A stretch of DNA of 64,000 nt from Apostichopus japonicus (taxonomy: Eukaryota; Echinodermata; Holothuroidea; Aspidochirotida; Stichopodidae), in contig NC_092578.1 of NCBI RefSeq assembly GCF_037975245.1, positions 5,311,001 through 5,375,000 on the forward strand, written 5' to 3'. Both the position numbers and the translations under genes were made by a program. A model generated the notes under the pieces. The model was not told the origin of the DNA and did not search any database. It was given only the letters and a program-made list of their open reading frames with translations. Below are positions 1-12,006 of the stretch, one piece after another (position 1 is the first letter of the stretch; each line of letters begins with the position of its first letter).

Positions 1-132
1 AATTTTTTAATAAAAAACAAAAAAATTGCTATGAATCTCTCTTATTATAAATTTTCTTAAACAAAACTATAGTATGACCAGTGTATTTATTATTCGATAT
101 CATCAAAACAGATGTGAAAAGACGAAACCTAC

Positions 133-612
133 CGGTTACTAAGAGTGAAATAATTTCGGAATAGTCCCCGTCTCCACTGGCGACATCGATGACGACTGTA
201 GCGGAAGAATTTCCTCCGGAAATTTGAAAGCAAGTCTCTCCGATGGTAAGGACCGGTAGATCTGCTTCCGGTGTGATGGATACTGGTACATCGACACTCC
301 TGGAGACGGTGACGCCATCTTCGTCCGTCACTGTTGCGTTCACAGTAACAGTAAATTCGCCGGAGAAATCCGGGATAGGGGTAAGAACTAAGTTTTGAGC
401 CTGTTCAGTCGGGATAATCCAGGCCTCTCCTTCGCCTAATTCTTCTCCCATGTTTGCCTCGAACAGTCCTGCGAGGTTTTCCAATCGGAGCTCAATGTCA
501 TCATTGAGAGTTGGATTCACCAGCTGGACAACCAGTGGGAACTGGAATGGCATGTCTTCCACACCGAACGCCGGTGAGAAACCAACAATCGGTGGTTCCT
601 TTGGTGGTGTGT
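133..612 (-). CDS. Exon 29: cadherin/VCBS-like domain (last exon in window)
   Basis: Encodes DTPPKEPPIVGFSPAFGVED, then SGEFTVTVNATVTDEDGVTV and ATVVIDVASGDGDYSEIISL. The Glu-Asp-Met/Thr-Pro-Phe opening, with Asp-Glu-Asp-Gly and Gly-Asp-Gly-Asp turns, resembles the VCBS/cadherin-like tandem domains of bacterial adhesins. Phase 1 in, phase 1 out (donor GTAGGT), so the gene continues left of base 1. Confidence 0.8.
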
Positions 613-3600
613 CTGAAATTTTTTAACACAAGTTGAAAATTATACAAATCAAGCTGTAGACACCGTAGGTAATATTTTATGAAGGGGCGTCGAGCCAAGT
701 CGGGCCCACATATTGAAGCCATCATTTCCCTTGAGTTTATTATGAAGATGGAATTAAAATATTCTGTGACACATATTTCCTCGGGCCCTCTAACTATGCA
801 GTTGACTCCGGGCCACGGTGGTGTAGCTCCCTGACACGCACCCCCTGTCCCCTCCCCCACATACGCAAACCACCTCAAGCCTGTTCTATTTACTGTTTAA
901 GACCAGTCACTGAAATTGTCGTGTAATGTTTTGACTGTGAACATAATGAAACCGGTGGGACAGTCCTCCCCCTCCAACTCCTTGGCCTGTTCTCTGTTTA
1001 TCTGGGTTTTGTGTTTGTCATGCTCCTGGTTTGGATAATTTAAGACTGTGTCAAACTTACCTTGACTGCAATCGTCTCCGTAGCGACCCTCAATACACTG
1101 ACATAAGTTATTGTTAGTGCAATTACCAGCTCCAGAACAGTTGTTGACACCTGCGCAAGACACTATTGGGTAACAAGGGGGGAGAAAAGCAACGTTCAAC
1201 TACTAATTTACTTTCCACAGCAGAGATTTTTCTATGATAAAAAGGCCTAGACGTGATCAACACAGGCAAAATACATGCGGAACTAGAAGAGTCTAATAAA
1301 GAAAATCGTTATGCAGGGAGTAGGAGGGGCAAACATGTGCACTATTTAACTTATATTGTACCGTTGCGTGGTACTGATCAACATCGATGAACCCCCGCGC
1401 TGGAAGGAAGCCTCTAGTTGCCGTGAAGTTCTGTGGTATATGACGTTACCGGAGCAAGTGAACTGCTTGGAAGCGCAGTAATGAGAAATGTAAGGGTGGA
1501 ATGATACAAATCTCTTGAGCGACGGCCATGATGGTGTACCGGCATTCTTGCATACAATTATGAAACTGTCATGGATAGACGTGCTTTAGATAAGCCGTGC
1601 TAAAGCATCAATGACGTCATCCTGAATGCCTTCATTATAGTATAGATACAGGCATATGTCAAATAGGATAATAACTTCAGCCTTAATTTATAAATAATTA
1701 TATATATATATTTAGAAAATACATAGCCTAATTAAAATTTAATTTAATTAATTAATTTTTTAAAAATTAAAAAATATAATTATAAATTCACGTAGAGGTT
1801 GACCAACCCGAGAAGTCAAGTTTCATGAGTTTTATAAATCAGACGACATTTACGCTTTTTAGTGTCGGCGGCTTCGACAAATACGGTTAGGCCCTATTAA
1901 TAAAATTACAATTCTCGATCTCCATTTTTTTTTTTGTGAAAGTGTAATAACGGAACAATTTACAGAACATGGTTTGCCTAAATGATAATAAAGGATTTCA
2001 AATCAGAGATGAAATAAAACAGGGTAGCGAGAGAGACAGAGAGAAAGTAATAGGAGAAAATCCAAATTATATGCACTGCTTGAAAGTGTGCTCATAAAGT
2101 CATGAACAAATATTTCAATGAGCAATATTTAGAGCAAGAGAACTCGTGAGTTTCGGACAGCGTACAGCGAATTTGTGTGAAAGTGGGAAAGAGTGTATAG
2201 GAAAAGCCAATAATGCATAGAGAAGGAAAATGTATTATTAATAGAATCATCGTTACAACAAGATTGAGTCCTATATAGATTATGTTTAGAAAGTGATGAT
2301 AAGAAATTTGATAAAACTAAGGTAAATTCCAAAATGGTCGGAATATCTCAGTTTTGATTTTGTCTTTAGGCTTATAGTGACCTGGAAAGGAATTGTTTTC
2401 GTTGGTTTTTGTGTAAACATGCACTTACCTTCCGCGAAGGGAAAGATGACCGTCAGCGATGACGCACCCGTAGCCGCCGACCGGAAATTACCGACGTTAT
2501 CTTCAGGTTGTAGGACAAGTTTATAAGTTGCACCACTAGGCACATCTAACACGACTGTCCGCTCGTTAGATGCACATGACTTCAAGAAACTGAGCTTTCC
2601 ATCTATATATAGCGGAGGAAACAAAAAAAATGCAAGTAAGTCATTTAGTGTAAAGTATAGGTTTCTAGCGACAAAGTTGAGCTAACAACTTGAATCAATC
2701 CTCACCTCTCGACATGCACATGCAGCATTTAGCAACTAATTCCAAGTTTGTACTTTACAGGCCTCTGAATGTTATAATCGGAAGTAGTATCAGCCTAGTG
2801 GTAGTAGTAGGTAAAGGAGACGTGAGGAGTGACGTCAATAATGTTATTTCGTTAAAGTTTGTTATTTTGATATGAGCCCATAAAAAAATCAATCAGACAA
2901 AATAAGGGTTCAGTGACCCATCAGTTATGAAGAGATGGAGAGAGTGACCAAATTGAACAGGATAAAGTAATGAAATCAGGAGGAGAAGATGGAACTGGCT
3001 AGGACATGTGCTGCGAAAAGACAGGGCAGGCAACAATTACATAGCCCTGGGATGGACCCCAGAAGGTTGAAGAGCAAGAGAAAGGCCTAAAACAACATGG
3101 CGGAGGACAGTAGAGAAAGAGAGGAGGAGAGCAGGCTGGAATAGTTGGAACGAAGCCGGGACAACAGCAGCGAACAGGAAGACGTGGAGGGAAGACGTCT
3201 CGGCCTTGTGTGCCTCTTGGCACAGAGAGCGTTAAGAACATGAAATATGATAATCGTAGTTCAATTCTGCATGTACATTCGCTTAACGATACATCATCAC
3301 AAACTATGAATGTCAAACGAATAGATAGTCTTGCTGCAAAACTGGAGACAATGTGCGTTTTAATTATTTATATAAAGTCTGGCAATTTTCGTGACATAAC
3401 ATGGTCTCATTTAGATGCGTCGAATGTTTCACTTATATAGTTTTAAGTCTACGAAATTGAAATGAATTGGTTGTGATCAACGTTACCGTTATCGGAGTAA
3501 ATGTTAGTAGTTTTTACACCGGCTCCTACGTCATTCAGTTCGAAAGAAAGCGCGAGAATGCCAGAGCTGATGACGTCATCGACTACACTGATATTGGATG

Positions 3601-3772
3601 CAACAGGAGAATCTCTGTCGATCTGATTAAAGGAAAGAGTACAAACTTGAATCAACTTGTCTTTGAAAGTTGCACTTCCTAACATAGACGGAGATGTAAA
3701 AACATACGAGAGATGGTAACACGTGTTATTATTTGTATACTATGAATCATGAATCATGAATGAATACTATGA

Positions 3773-3808
<36 letters not shown>

Positions 3809-6800
3809 TCATAATATACAAATAATAACACGTGTTACCATCTCTCGTATGATCGTATGACTCATAAGATACAAATAAGGAGTACTGTTTTAGAAATTAT
3901 ATTGGAATGTTCGGTCCACCTGGGACCTTCATCAGCAAAACTTGGCAGTGCCGAATGAAAAGTACAAAATGTAACAAAATTGAAAGTATGACGCTAGATA
4001 AGTGTGATTGGCACTGATGGAATTAGTACCAAATAAACCATGACTACACAGTAAGCGGATTAAGGAGCACAGAATAGGAAGAACGGATTACAAATATTTG
4101 TGGAACTAGTAGTTATTTAGTGCTCCCAAGTCTTTGCTGAGGCCGGTGATGTGGGACTTAATACGAATGATCCAAACCAATTCTTTCCGTACAGTTCCAG
4201 ACTTGAAGCTAGAAGCAATTTAAATACATTTTAGGTTGTTGAGAGAAATTATGTGAAGATTTAAATATTCCGAAAGGAGGTATTCTGTAAAATTTTCAAG
4301 AATTGACTAAAAATCAATTCGTTATTCTTTTGATTTTTTTAGGTGTATACACGTGTAGTTTCTTTATAATATATTATACTAATTAAATATTCAACTGATG
4401 ATAAAAAATGTAGATTGTCGAAAATATTGAATAGAAATACAAAATTATGTCATTAACATATCATTTCAAATCAGAACGAAATGTGTTGCTAGTGCATGTG
4501 CATCTCAGTATTCATACTTCTTCCGTTAATCTTCAATGTACATTACCGTGTTAAAGATAGCTTCAGTATCAATTGGATCGTTGTTATCAAACACTATCCT
4601 AGCCTCAGCGTCAATAACGTCGTACGTTTTGGACGACGAACGAGGCCGCACAGAGTACGTCACAAAGCCTTCTCCGTCAGTTCCATTTTCCATGTTTGGT
4701 GGCAGAAAACCGATTCCGGGATCGACTGGAGGCTGACCTGTCCATATATTGGTATAAAGTATCATTGAGTATCAATGTATCAATGAGTATCAATGAGTTT
4801 TAATTGTCTTTTAACACTGTAGTAACACTCACATTATGGATCACTTGAAACCCTCATTACATAGGCTACCATGTAGACATTTTGACGAGGCTGTTACAAG
4901 TTTTGCCCTTTTCGGGCAAAGGAGAAGGGAAGGAAGGAAGGAAGGTAAATGAGAACCAGAGCAATGAAGAGGGGGAGGGGAAGGGTATTGGGAGTCGAAG
5001 GAGATGCAGCATGGGTGCCTTACACATGCACGACTGATTTATCTACATGATTGGTGCTTCCAAAATCTTGAATCAGGAATCAAGTCGACAGTTACAAAAT
5101 CTATCAAAAGTTAGATTGGGAACGATAATTGTTTCTTGAGTCCGGGAAGCGAAATTATTTTTCCCACTTCGACGCGGCCACATGGGCGTGGCTTATGAAA
5201 TACGTCACAGGCCGGCAAGTTTGTGACTTCGACTTCGAGCTCTTACGTATATAGCTCTTTAATTATATACTCAGCTAATATACTCAGGCCCAATATACTC
5301 AGGCCTAAGACATGACTTCATGAGATCCATGATGATGTGCGACTGCTTCTCCCAGTCAATCGGGTCTTATGGAGCTCTTGAGGTAAATTCCATCACAAAA
5401 TCAAACTGTGTTTGTTTATTAGATGTGTTATGAACCTCCCGTGTCAGGAAAAGTTTGGAAAAGAACCTCCCGTGACAGCAGGCTCTGGAAAAGTTATAAA
5501 TGAACCTCCCGTGGTATTGATTATTACACTTCATATTACAGCAGGTAGGCCCACTGACCTTTCAATGCTAAAAACCTACAAAGATACGTGTATTGTATTG
5601 TGCCCCATATTGTTTTATCCATCATTCTAAATTATTTGTTCATTTATAAATGAACCCCCTTTTAAACGGCAGTAAGGAGCCTACGTGCTTTCATCATTAG
5701 TTTACGTACGCTACTGGGTATTGTTACGGACTTGAAATATTCTACCCATTTTATTAAACAGTTGTCACTTGCGTCTGTATTAACTATAACCAGGGAGCTG
5801 TTACTGTTAGAGTAGCAGCTCCCTGCTTTAACTATGACTAAATAGCAATGTCCCTCTGTACTATACTATTTATTATACTGGTACGTGTACTAGAATCCCT
5901 GACATGTAACTTAATTGAGAACTTTCAGCACCCAAACAAACACCCGAGAGATATCACTGCATAGTCTGTGACGTAGACCAATGAGCCGTAACAACGACCG
6001 ATAGTCCACGCCCATTATGCTAATATGGCCGCGTCGAAGTGGGAAAAATAATTTCGCGTCCGGGAATGGTGTTTTCAATGCCTTTTAGTTTTACTATTTT
6101 GATAGATATTTAAAGCTCATTCGCATATTCACAGGCCAGTTTCTGTTATAGCATATACAGTTGATCGTGCACCTAAAAAACTTAGCCGGAGCGTTTAATT
6201 ACACTGACCTGTGTCAGGATTCAGTGTTTGAAGTTCCCACGTAGCTCTTCTGTTGACAAAATCGAGTCCAGCCGTAACCCGAACGACATATTCTCGATCA
6301 TCGTCGAATTGGAGCGTCGTCTTAATAAAGGCAAAAGAGAAAGACAAATTATGAAGAAGAAGGAAAAATATCAGTTTACAAAAGAAATGAGCTTACACAA
6401 CAAGTGAAAATCCACTTTTCAGAAAATGACGTCACCTCGTGTGGTTATGGCGCATCAATAACATGCGACATGATTGCCGACATGATTAGGCTGCCCTGTT
6501 TGGCATTGGATGAGTACCAAAAAAACGTTCGCCCAATTTGCCATGTGAGTACGCATATATAAGAGTGAGTTATGTATGAATACTTATAACACTGACAGTT
6601 ATCTTATAGTGAGCAAACAGAGAAAAGGAAAACGCGTACAGGTATGCATGATCTAAAATCTGCAGATCTAATTTTTATTTTCGTGAGTCCTTCAAATCAA
6701 TATACTTTCATGCGAATAATAATTGTAAAACCTAAACGTCATTTACTCGCAACGCGGAAAAGAACATCGGTACGGTCAGAGCATTTAAAACAAAAATTAA

Positions 6801-9800
6801 TTGTGATGAAAATGCCATGATTATCTTATATTATAAAATACCTGTAATAACGAACTCGTAGAGCCGAGTTCGAATGTAAAGTTGCCAAAACCGAAATTAC
6901 CCAGACGAAACGTTGCTATGTCGACATCGTCATCCAAAAATGTGTCGATGGTCACCAGTTGGGCAGGTGCCGTTGCATTTGCCATGTTTTCAAACCTTAT
7001 ACGATATTCAAGAGTATCGTCCGCTGCAATGAATCGTGCATCGCCGAATCCAGACGGTCCTATAATGTCATTCTGCAAATGAAAGTATAAGAGTATTAAC
7101 TAAAACTGTGATCCGCTCACAGATTTTCTACCGGTCATAGCTATAGTTCATAATAATGGTGGTCTGTCGTTTCAATTTGTTCGATCGTTATAGGGCTGAC
7201 GTACATTGGTCAATAGTGTTGGGCTCCCGACCAACGGTATGTTGTCAGAGCTAGGAGCATATTGTAAGCACAAAATGGTCAGCTAGATTTCTATTTGTTT
7301 TGTAATGACATTCAGTTCTTAATGTAGTTTGTTGAAAAGAATTTATCTGTAGTTCTTCGAAACGACTAGGCCTATATGTGTTTTCTCTTTTCTGTGAATG
7401 TTACAGATCCTGTATAAGAATTAAGTATATCAAAGGAAATGATGGATGTCGTTAGTGAGATCTTCAAAGCAGCAACGTTCCGATGTTGAACATCGCTTGC
7501 AAAGTCTCGAAAACGGTACACAGGAACTTAAAGCAAATTTCAACTGAATGCACAGACTGTCAGGCTGCCTTACTCATAGGTCTTAAAGGGCATGAAGACT
7601 CGCGCAAAAAGAAACGTCTAATGCCGGTAATATGACCTAGTTTCGAACGAGGTGTAACAGAAGTGTTAGACACCACCATCGATCGCAGAAAATACACGCA
7701 CAGCATGCTACCGTCGGTAATTAGACACTAGTGTATACAGTCAGTACATACAGCTGCGGTCAATACCAACAGTACAGTGTACAAACGATACAGCGATGGA
7801 CATCTCGGGTCCAGCTAAAGATAACAAGGTATCATGTTTCATTACTGTCTGCATTTTGTTGCGACAAGAGAGAAACTTCACTTGCAAGCAACGGAAAGTT
7901 AACTTTTTAAAGACGGCGGCACGCTGTTTGGGGCGCGTCTTCAATGTCTTTAACCATTGATTTATCCTTTAATATACGAACATGAAGAAGAGGGAGAGCA
8001 CAGCATGGGTATTAATAGAAAGTTAAAATAGTTTACGGGATCATAAGAGCGAATCCAGCGAAGTACATCTTCAAATAAGTCTCTTCCATTGACACCCATC
8101 CTCCTCTCATCTTCTTTGTCAGGTTTCTTTCCTACAAGATACAAAATCACCATGCAACAATAATCAAATCAAGACGCCGTGGAAGACTTCATGCGTAGCC
8201 GCTTCATGCACGTTGGCTTTTTGCCCGTGTAGTTGCATGGTTTTAGTTTAGCTATACTGTCATTCTCTTGGCTCTGTTTAGAATATAATAAATGGTTTGA
8301 AATATACGCCTAATCATTACGTCCTGTAAAGAAAAGATAGCATTTCCAGTGTTGACCTATATGTCACTAAACCACGCAATGTCAAAAGGCATGCATAATA
8401 TTTTTTCAAAGAGACGATCTTTCTGAATGATATTATTAGTAAATATTTGCAACGTTTAAGGAACTGAGTGGTTCTTTGGTGTCAACATTTGAAAACAAAA
8501 CACGTTCCAAAAGTCCTGGCCACCTCGATAGTTTGAAATAAAGATGATATTATAACATGCCCATTTATTACAACATAACATGCAGTAGTTACCTGAATTC
8601 AAATGTGCTTCACCAATTTTCGCAGTAACTTTCGCCGCTGTTGACAAGTAGGATTTGGAAGTTGCTAACGAAGCTCCTCCACCAATCACTCCATGGCCAA
8701 TTGTTGAATATGGATTAAACTCTGCGTCAGAAAAAGTGGCTGTCAATCCATCTCCTATAGCATTTCCGACAAACTCTTCCGTAAACGTTTGTCCTCTTTC
8801 GGAACTTACTAATCTCCGAGCTCGAGAACCTACTCGACCAAAAAAGCGGCGTGTGGATCTTAAAAAGTTTGAATTAAATGCTCGTGTTAATGGCACCCTC
8901 GAAACGGCATTTCGCAATAACCCATTCAGCCTCGGAGCCAACCCGACAACTTTTCCAAGCGGTAGTCCACCTGTTACAGCAGCCCAAGCTGCACCTTCCC
9001 AAGTAAGGCTTTGACAGGATACTGTTTGTGAAACTGCGTAAGTTCCTAATCCAATAACCGCTCCAACAGCAGCTTTACCAATGGCAGGTAAGAATGGTAG
9101 AAGAAAAACCGGTAATGTTCCTTCTGGATCGACAAAGGAATATGGATTGTTCTTTGCATAGAGGTACAAATTTCTGGGAGATCCTTCGAAACCGAAGACA
9201 TCTGGTGAAACGAATCGCCCAATCTTTGCATTATATAGGCGGGTTCTGGTAAGATAAAGCCCACTTTCTCTCAAGGATAGTACTCCGAATTGACCAGAGA
9301 ACTTGAAGAGATTGTTAGATTTACCGGATCGTTGTATGATATTTCCGAATGGATCGTATGAAAATGAAGATACCACTGCACCACGTGCATCGACAATGTC
9401 TGCCACGGCTCTATAAAATAAAATATAAAACGTTCAACAACTAACCAGGGATCATTGCTACGAACATATTGTACTTCAATCATAATCAATGACAGAAGAT
9501 ATATGCAGGCAATTCTGCATGATAGCAAATGTAAATTCAAAGCAAACATTCACTTTCAACTTAATGTATAACGCATTGTAAGCAGTAAACTACTTTGAAC
9601 TAAAGGACTAAAACAAAAAGCATTTCTGTACTCATTATGTGTACTAAAAAAGACATCTTTTCTACCACCCGGCAGTCAGTGGCCGTTTTGCTCAATTACG
9701 CATTATACCTAATCGATCCTCTTTGGGTTGTGTGTCCCATAATGCTGTAACGTAGTCCCGGCACTGTTCTGTCCAAGGCCATTTCCCTCTTATATCATTC

Positions 9801-11955
9801 CAGGACGTACAACCTAGCTTCTTGAAGTACGCATTAGATGTGTATTTTGCATGTGGAATCGGAGACACCATTAGATATCACAGATATGAAGATAGAGTGT
9901 TTGGGAGCAAATAACCCACCGTAAGAGATAGTATACTAACCCCACGCCGTCGAAATTGTAGAAGAAAAAGTCACTCCCTTCTTGGTAGCCGACAAGACCA
10001 ATGTTAGATGCATGGAAATAGTTTATTGATTTATCTTCCGACACCTTGAAATGAAAGGCAACAAAAAGTTCACTGCTATGTCATTACGAAACAACAGGCA
10101 TGAAGTAAACTGTATTCTTGGAAAAATAATGTTGACATGAAAGGAAAGGGGTGTTTAATGTCACGAAAATTGTATGGTGATATGATCGTTAAAAGTATCA
10201 TATTATATTTTATTATATGGTGTCTTTGAGCAAAATCTAGGCTTATTTATAGTCCATGCATGGAAAAGATTTGAGCTTTGTTAACATTTATTTAGCTGTT
10301 CTGTTCTTCAAGATCATCCAGCTTTAATGTATGCTAAATCACTGTAATGCTCCATTACTGGTTAATTGATGACATATGTGCCCCAATAAAATGTTAATGT
10401 TCATCCATTGTCTTATGAATTATAAAAATTCAATCGAATCATGTTCTGATTCAAATATGAAACAGAGCCCCGCGCCCACTTTTATTCTCCTCTGGAGTTC
10501 TAAGAACATTCCTGCAGTTGATAGACTCTTAATTTCACATTGATAAAATAATTACCTCGATTAATACGTTCGCGTCAATTTCTCCAAACAGATCCATGTA
10601 GTAGCGTGTGCTTACCCCAGCGCAGATTGTTTCGTGTAAAACACCCATCGCGTTGTAATTATACACGCAATCTTCACCACCCATTTGGGATGATGCTGTT
10701 ATCTGATTGTACACATTAAATTCATAACTAGCAGAACTGATTGTGTCTTGCATTTCAATGATATTTCCATTTTCATCGTTCATAACTGCCACGTCTCCGA
10801 TCTGCTCATATTGGTTAAGACTGTTGACAACATATGAGGTTACATCACCATTTACATCCATGGATCGACGATTACCGGCACCATCATAAGCAATGCTGAC
10901 TTCATTTCCCTGAGGATCACTCCAGGAACGAATCTGATCAGCGCCGTCGTAGCGAACGTTCCATGTACCCTGGGTAGTATTGATTTCTTGTCTAAGAAAT
11001 CGTTGATTGTAGCCATAATCAAATTGAGAGACAACAGTAGATCCGCAGAAATTCAAAACTCGGGTAAGAATTGATCCACCTGTCTTATAGGCATAGGATG
11101 TTTCACATCCGTTTGGAAATGTTCGCTTAGAAATAGGACCACGCTGATCATATTCAACATTTACGAGGTTTAATCCAGTTTGCCCATCTGTAACATCGAT
11201 AACGCGATTGAGCGTATCATAGGAATACTTGGAATGGTAGCCCTCGCCATCACGGATAGCTATTCGTCTGTCCTGATCATCATAATCGTAGGTGAAGGTT
11301 TTGCCGTCTGGGTACTGCACCGTTCTTGGCGCACCAGAAGATGTATATGTTATCTTGATAGTGCCGACACCATTTGTGGCTTCAGTCACTAAACCTCTGT
11401 CATTGTACATGAAGAAAACATCATCGTCTTGCTCGTTGGCTCTTTCAACGGTAAGCCCTTCCTCGTTTACTTGAAAGGATGATGTTAATCCGTTTCGATC
11501 ACGCCCTCCAACCAAAAATCCGTTTTCGTCGAAGGTTCTGTTTTCAAAAGTACCATCTGGATAAACAATTGATGCAGTATTCGTTTCCTCGTCAAGATTG
11601 TATTCATACCGGTTATTATTCCCATCTATATACTCAGTAAAAGGCTGGAAAGATGTTCTAGTGAATGTAATTACGTCGTCATTACCATCGTAGACACGAT
11701 GGATATTTTGTTCGATATCGTACTCGCGTCTCTCGGCAACCTGAAATATTGAAGAAGAAAAGGTATTCACAATTATTTGTAGTTCATCAATGAATTGTCT
11801 AATTTAATGGTGCAATATTGTTTTTTATCAGTTTAGAGTTTATTTATTTTTCAACAAAGATAAAAACAAATATTGCTAGTTGTAATATTATGAAAGTATA
11901 AATTGCTTTGGTTTATGCCTTAAAGGAAAGACATAGCTAGAACAAAAGCTTTTTT

Positions 11956-12006
<51 letters not shown>

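Noticed and set aside
8593-9100. Toxin or nuclease effector domain after the RHS core
   Set aside because: I see no catalytic motif of known RHS C-terminal effectors; the stretch is Gly/Ala-rich and followed by more structural domains.
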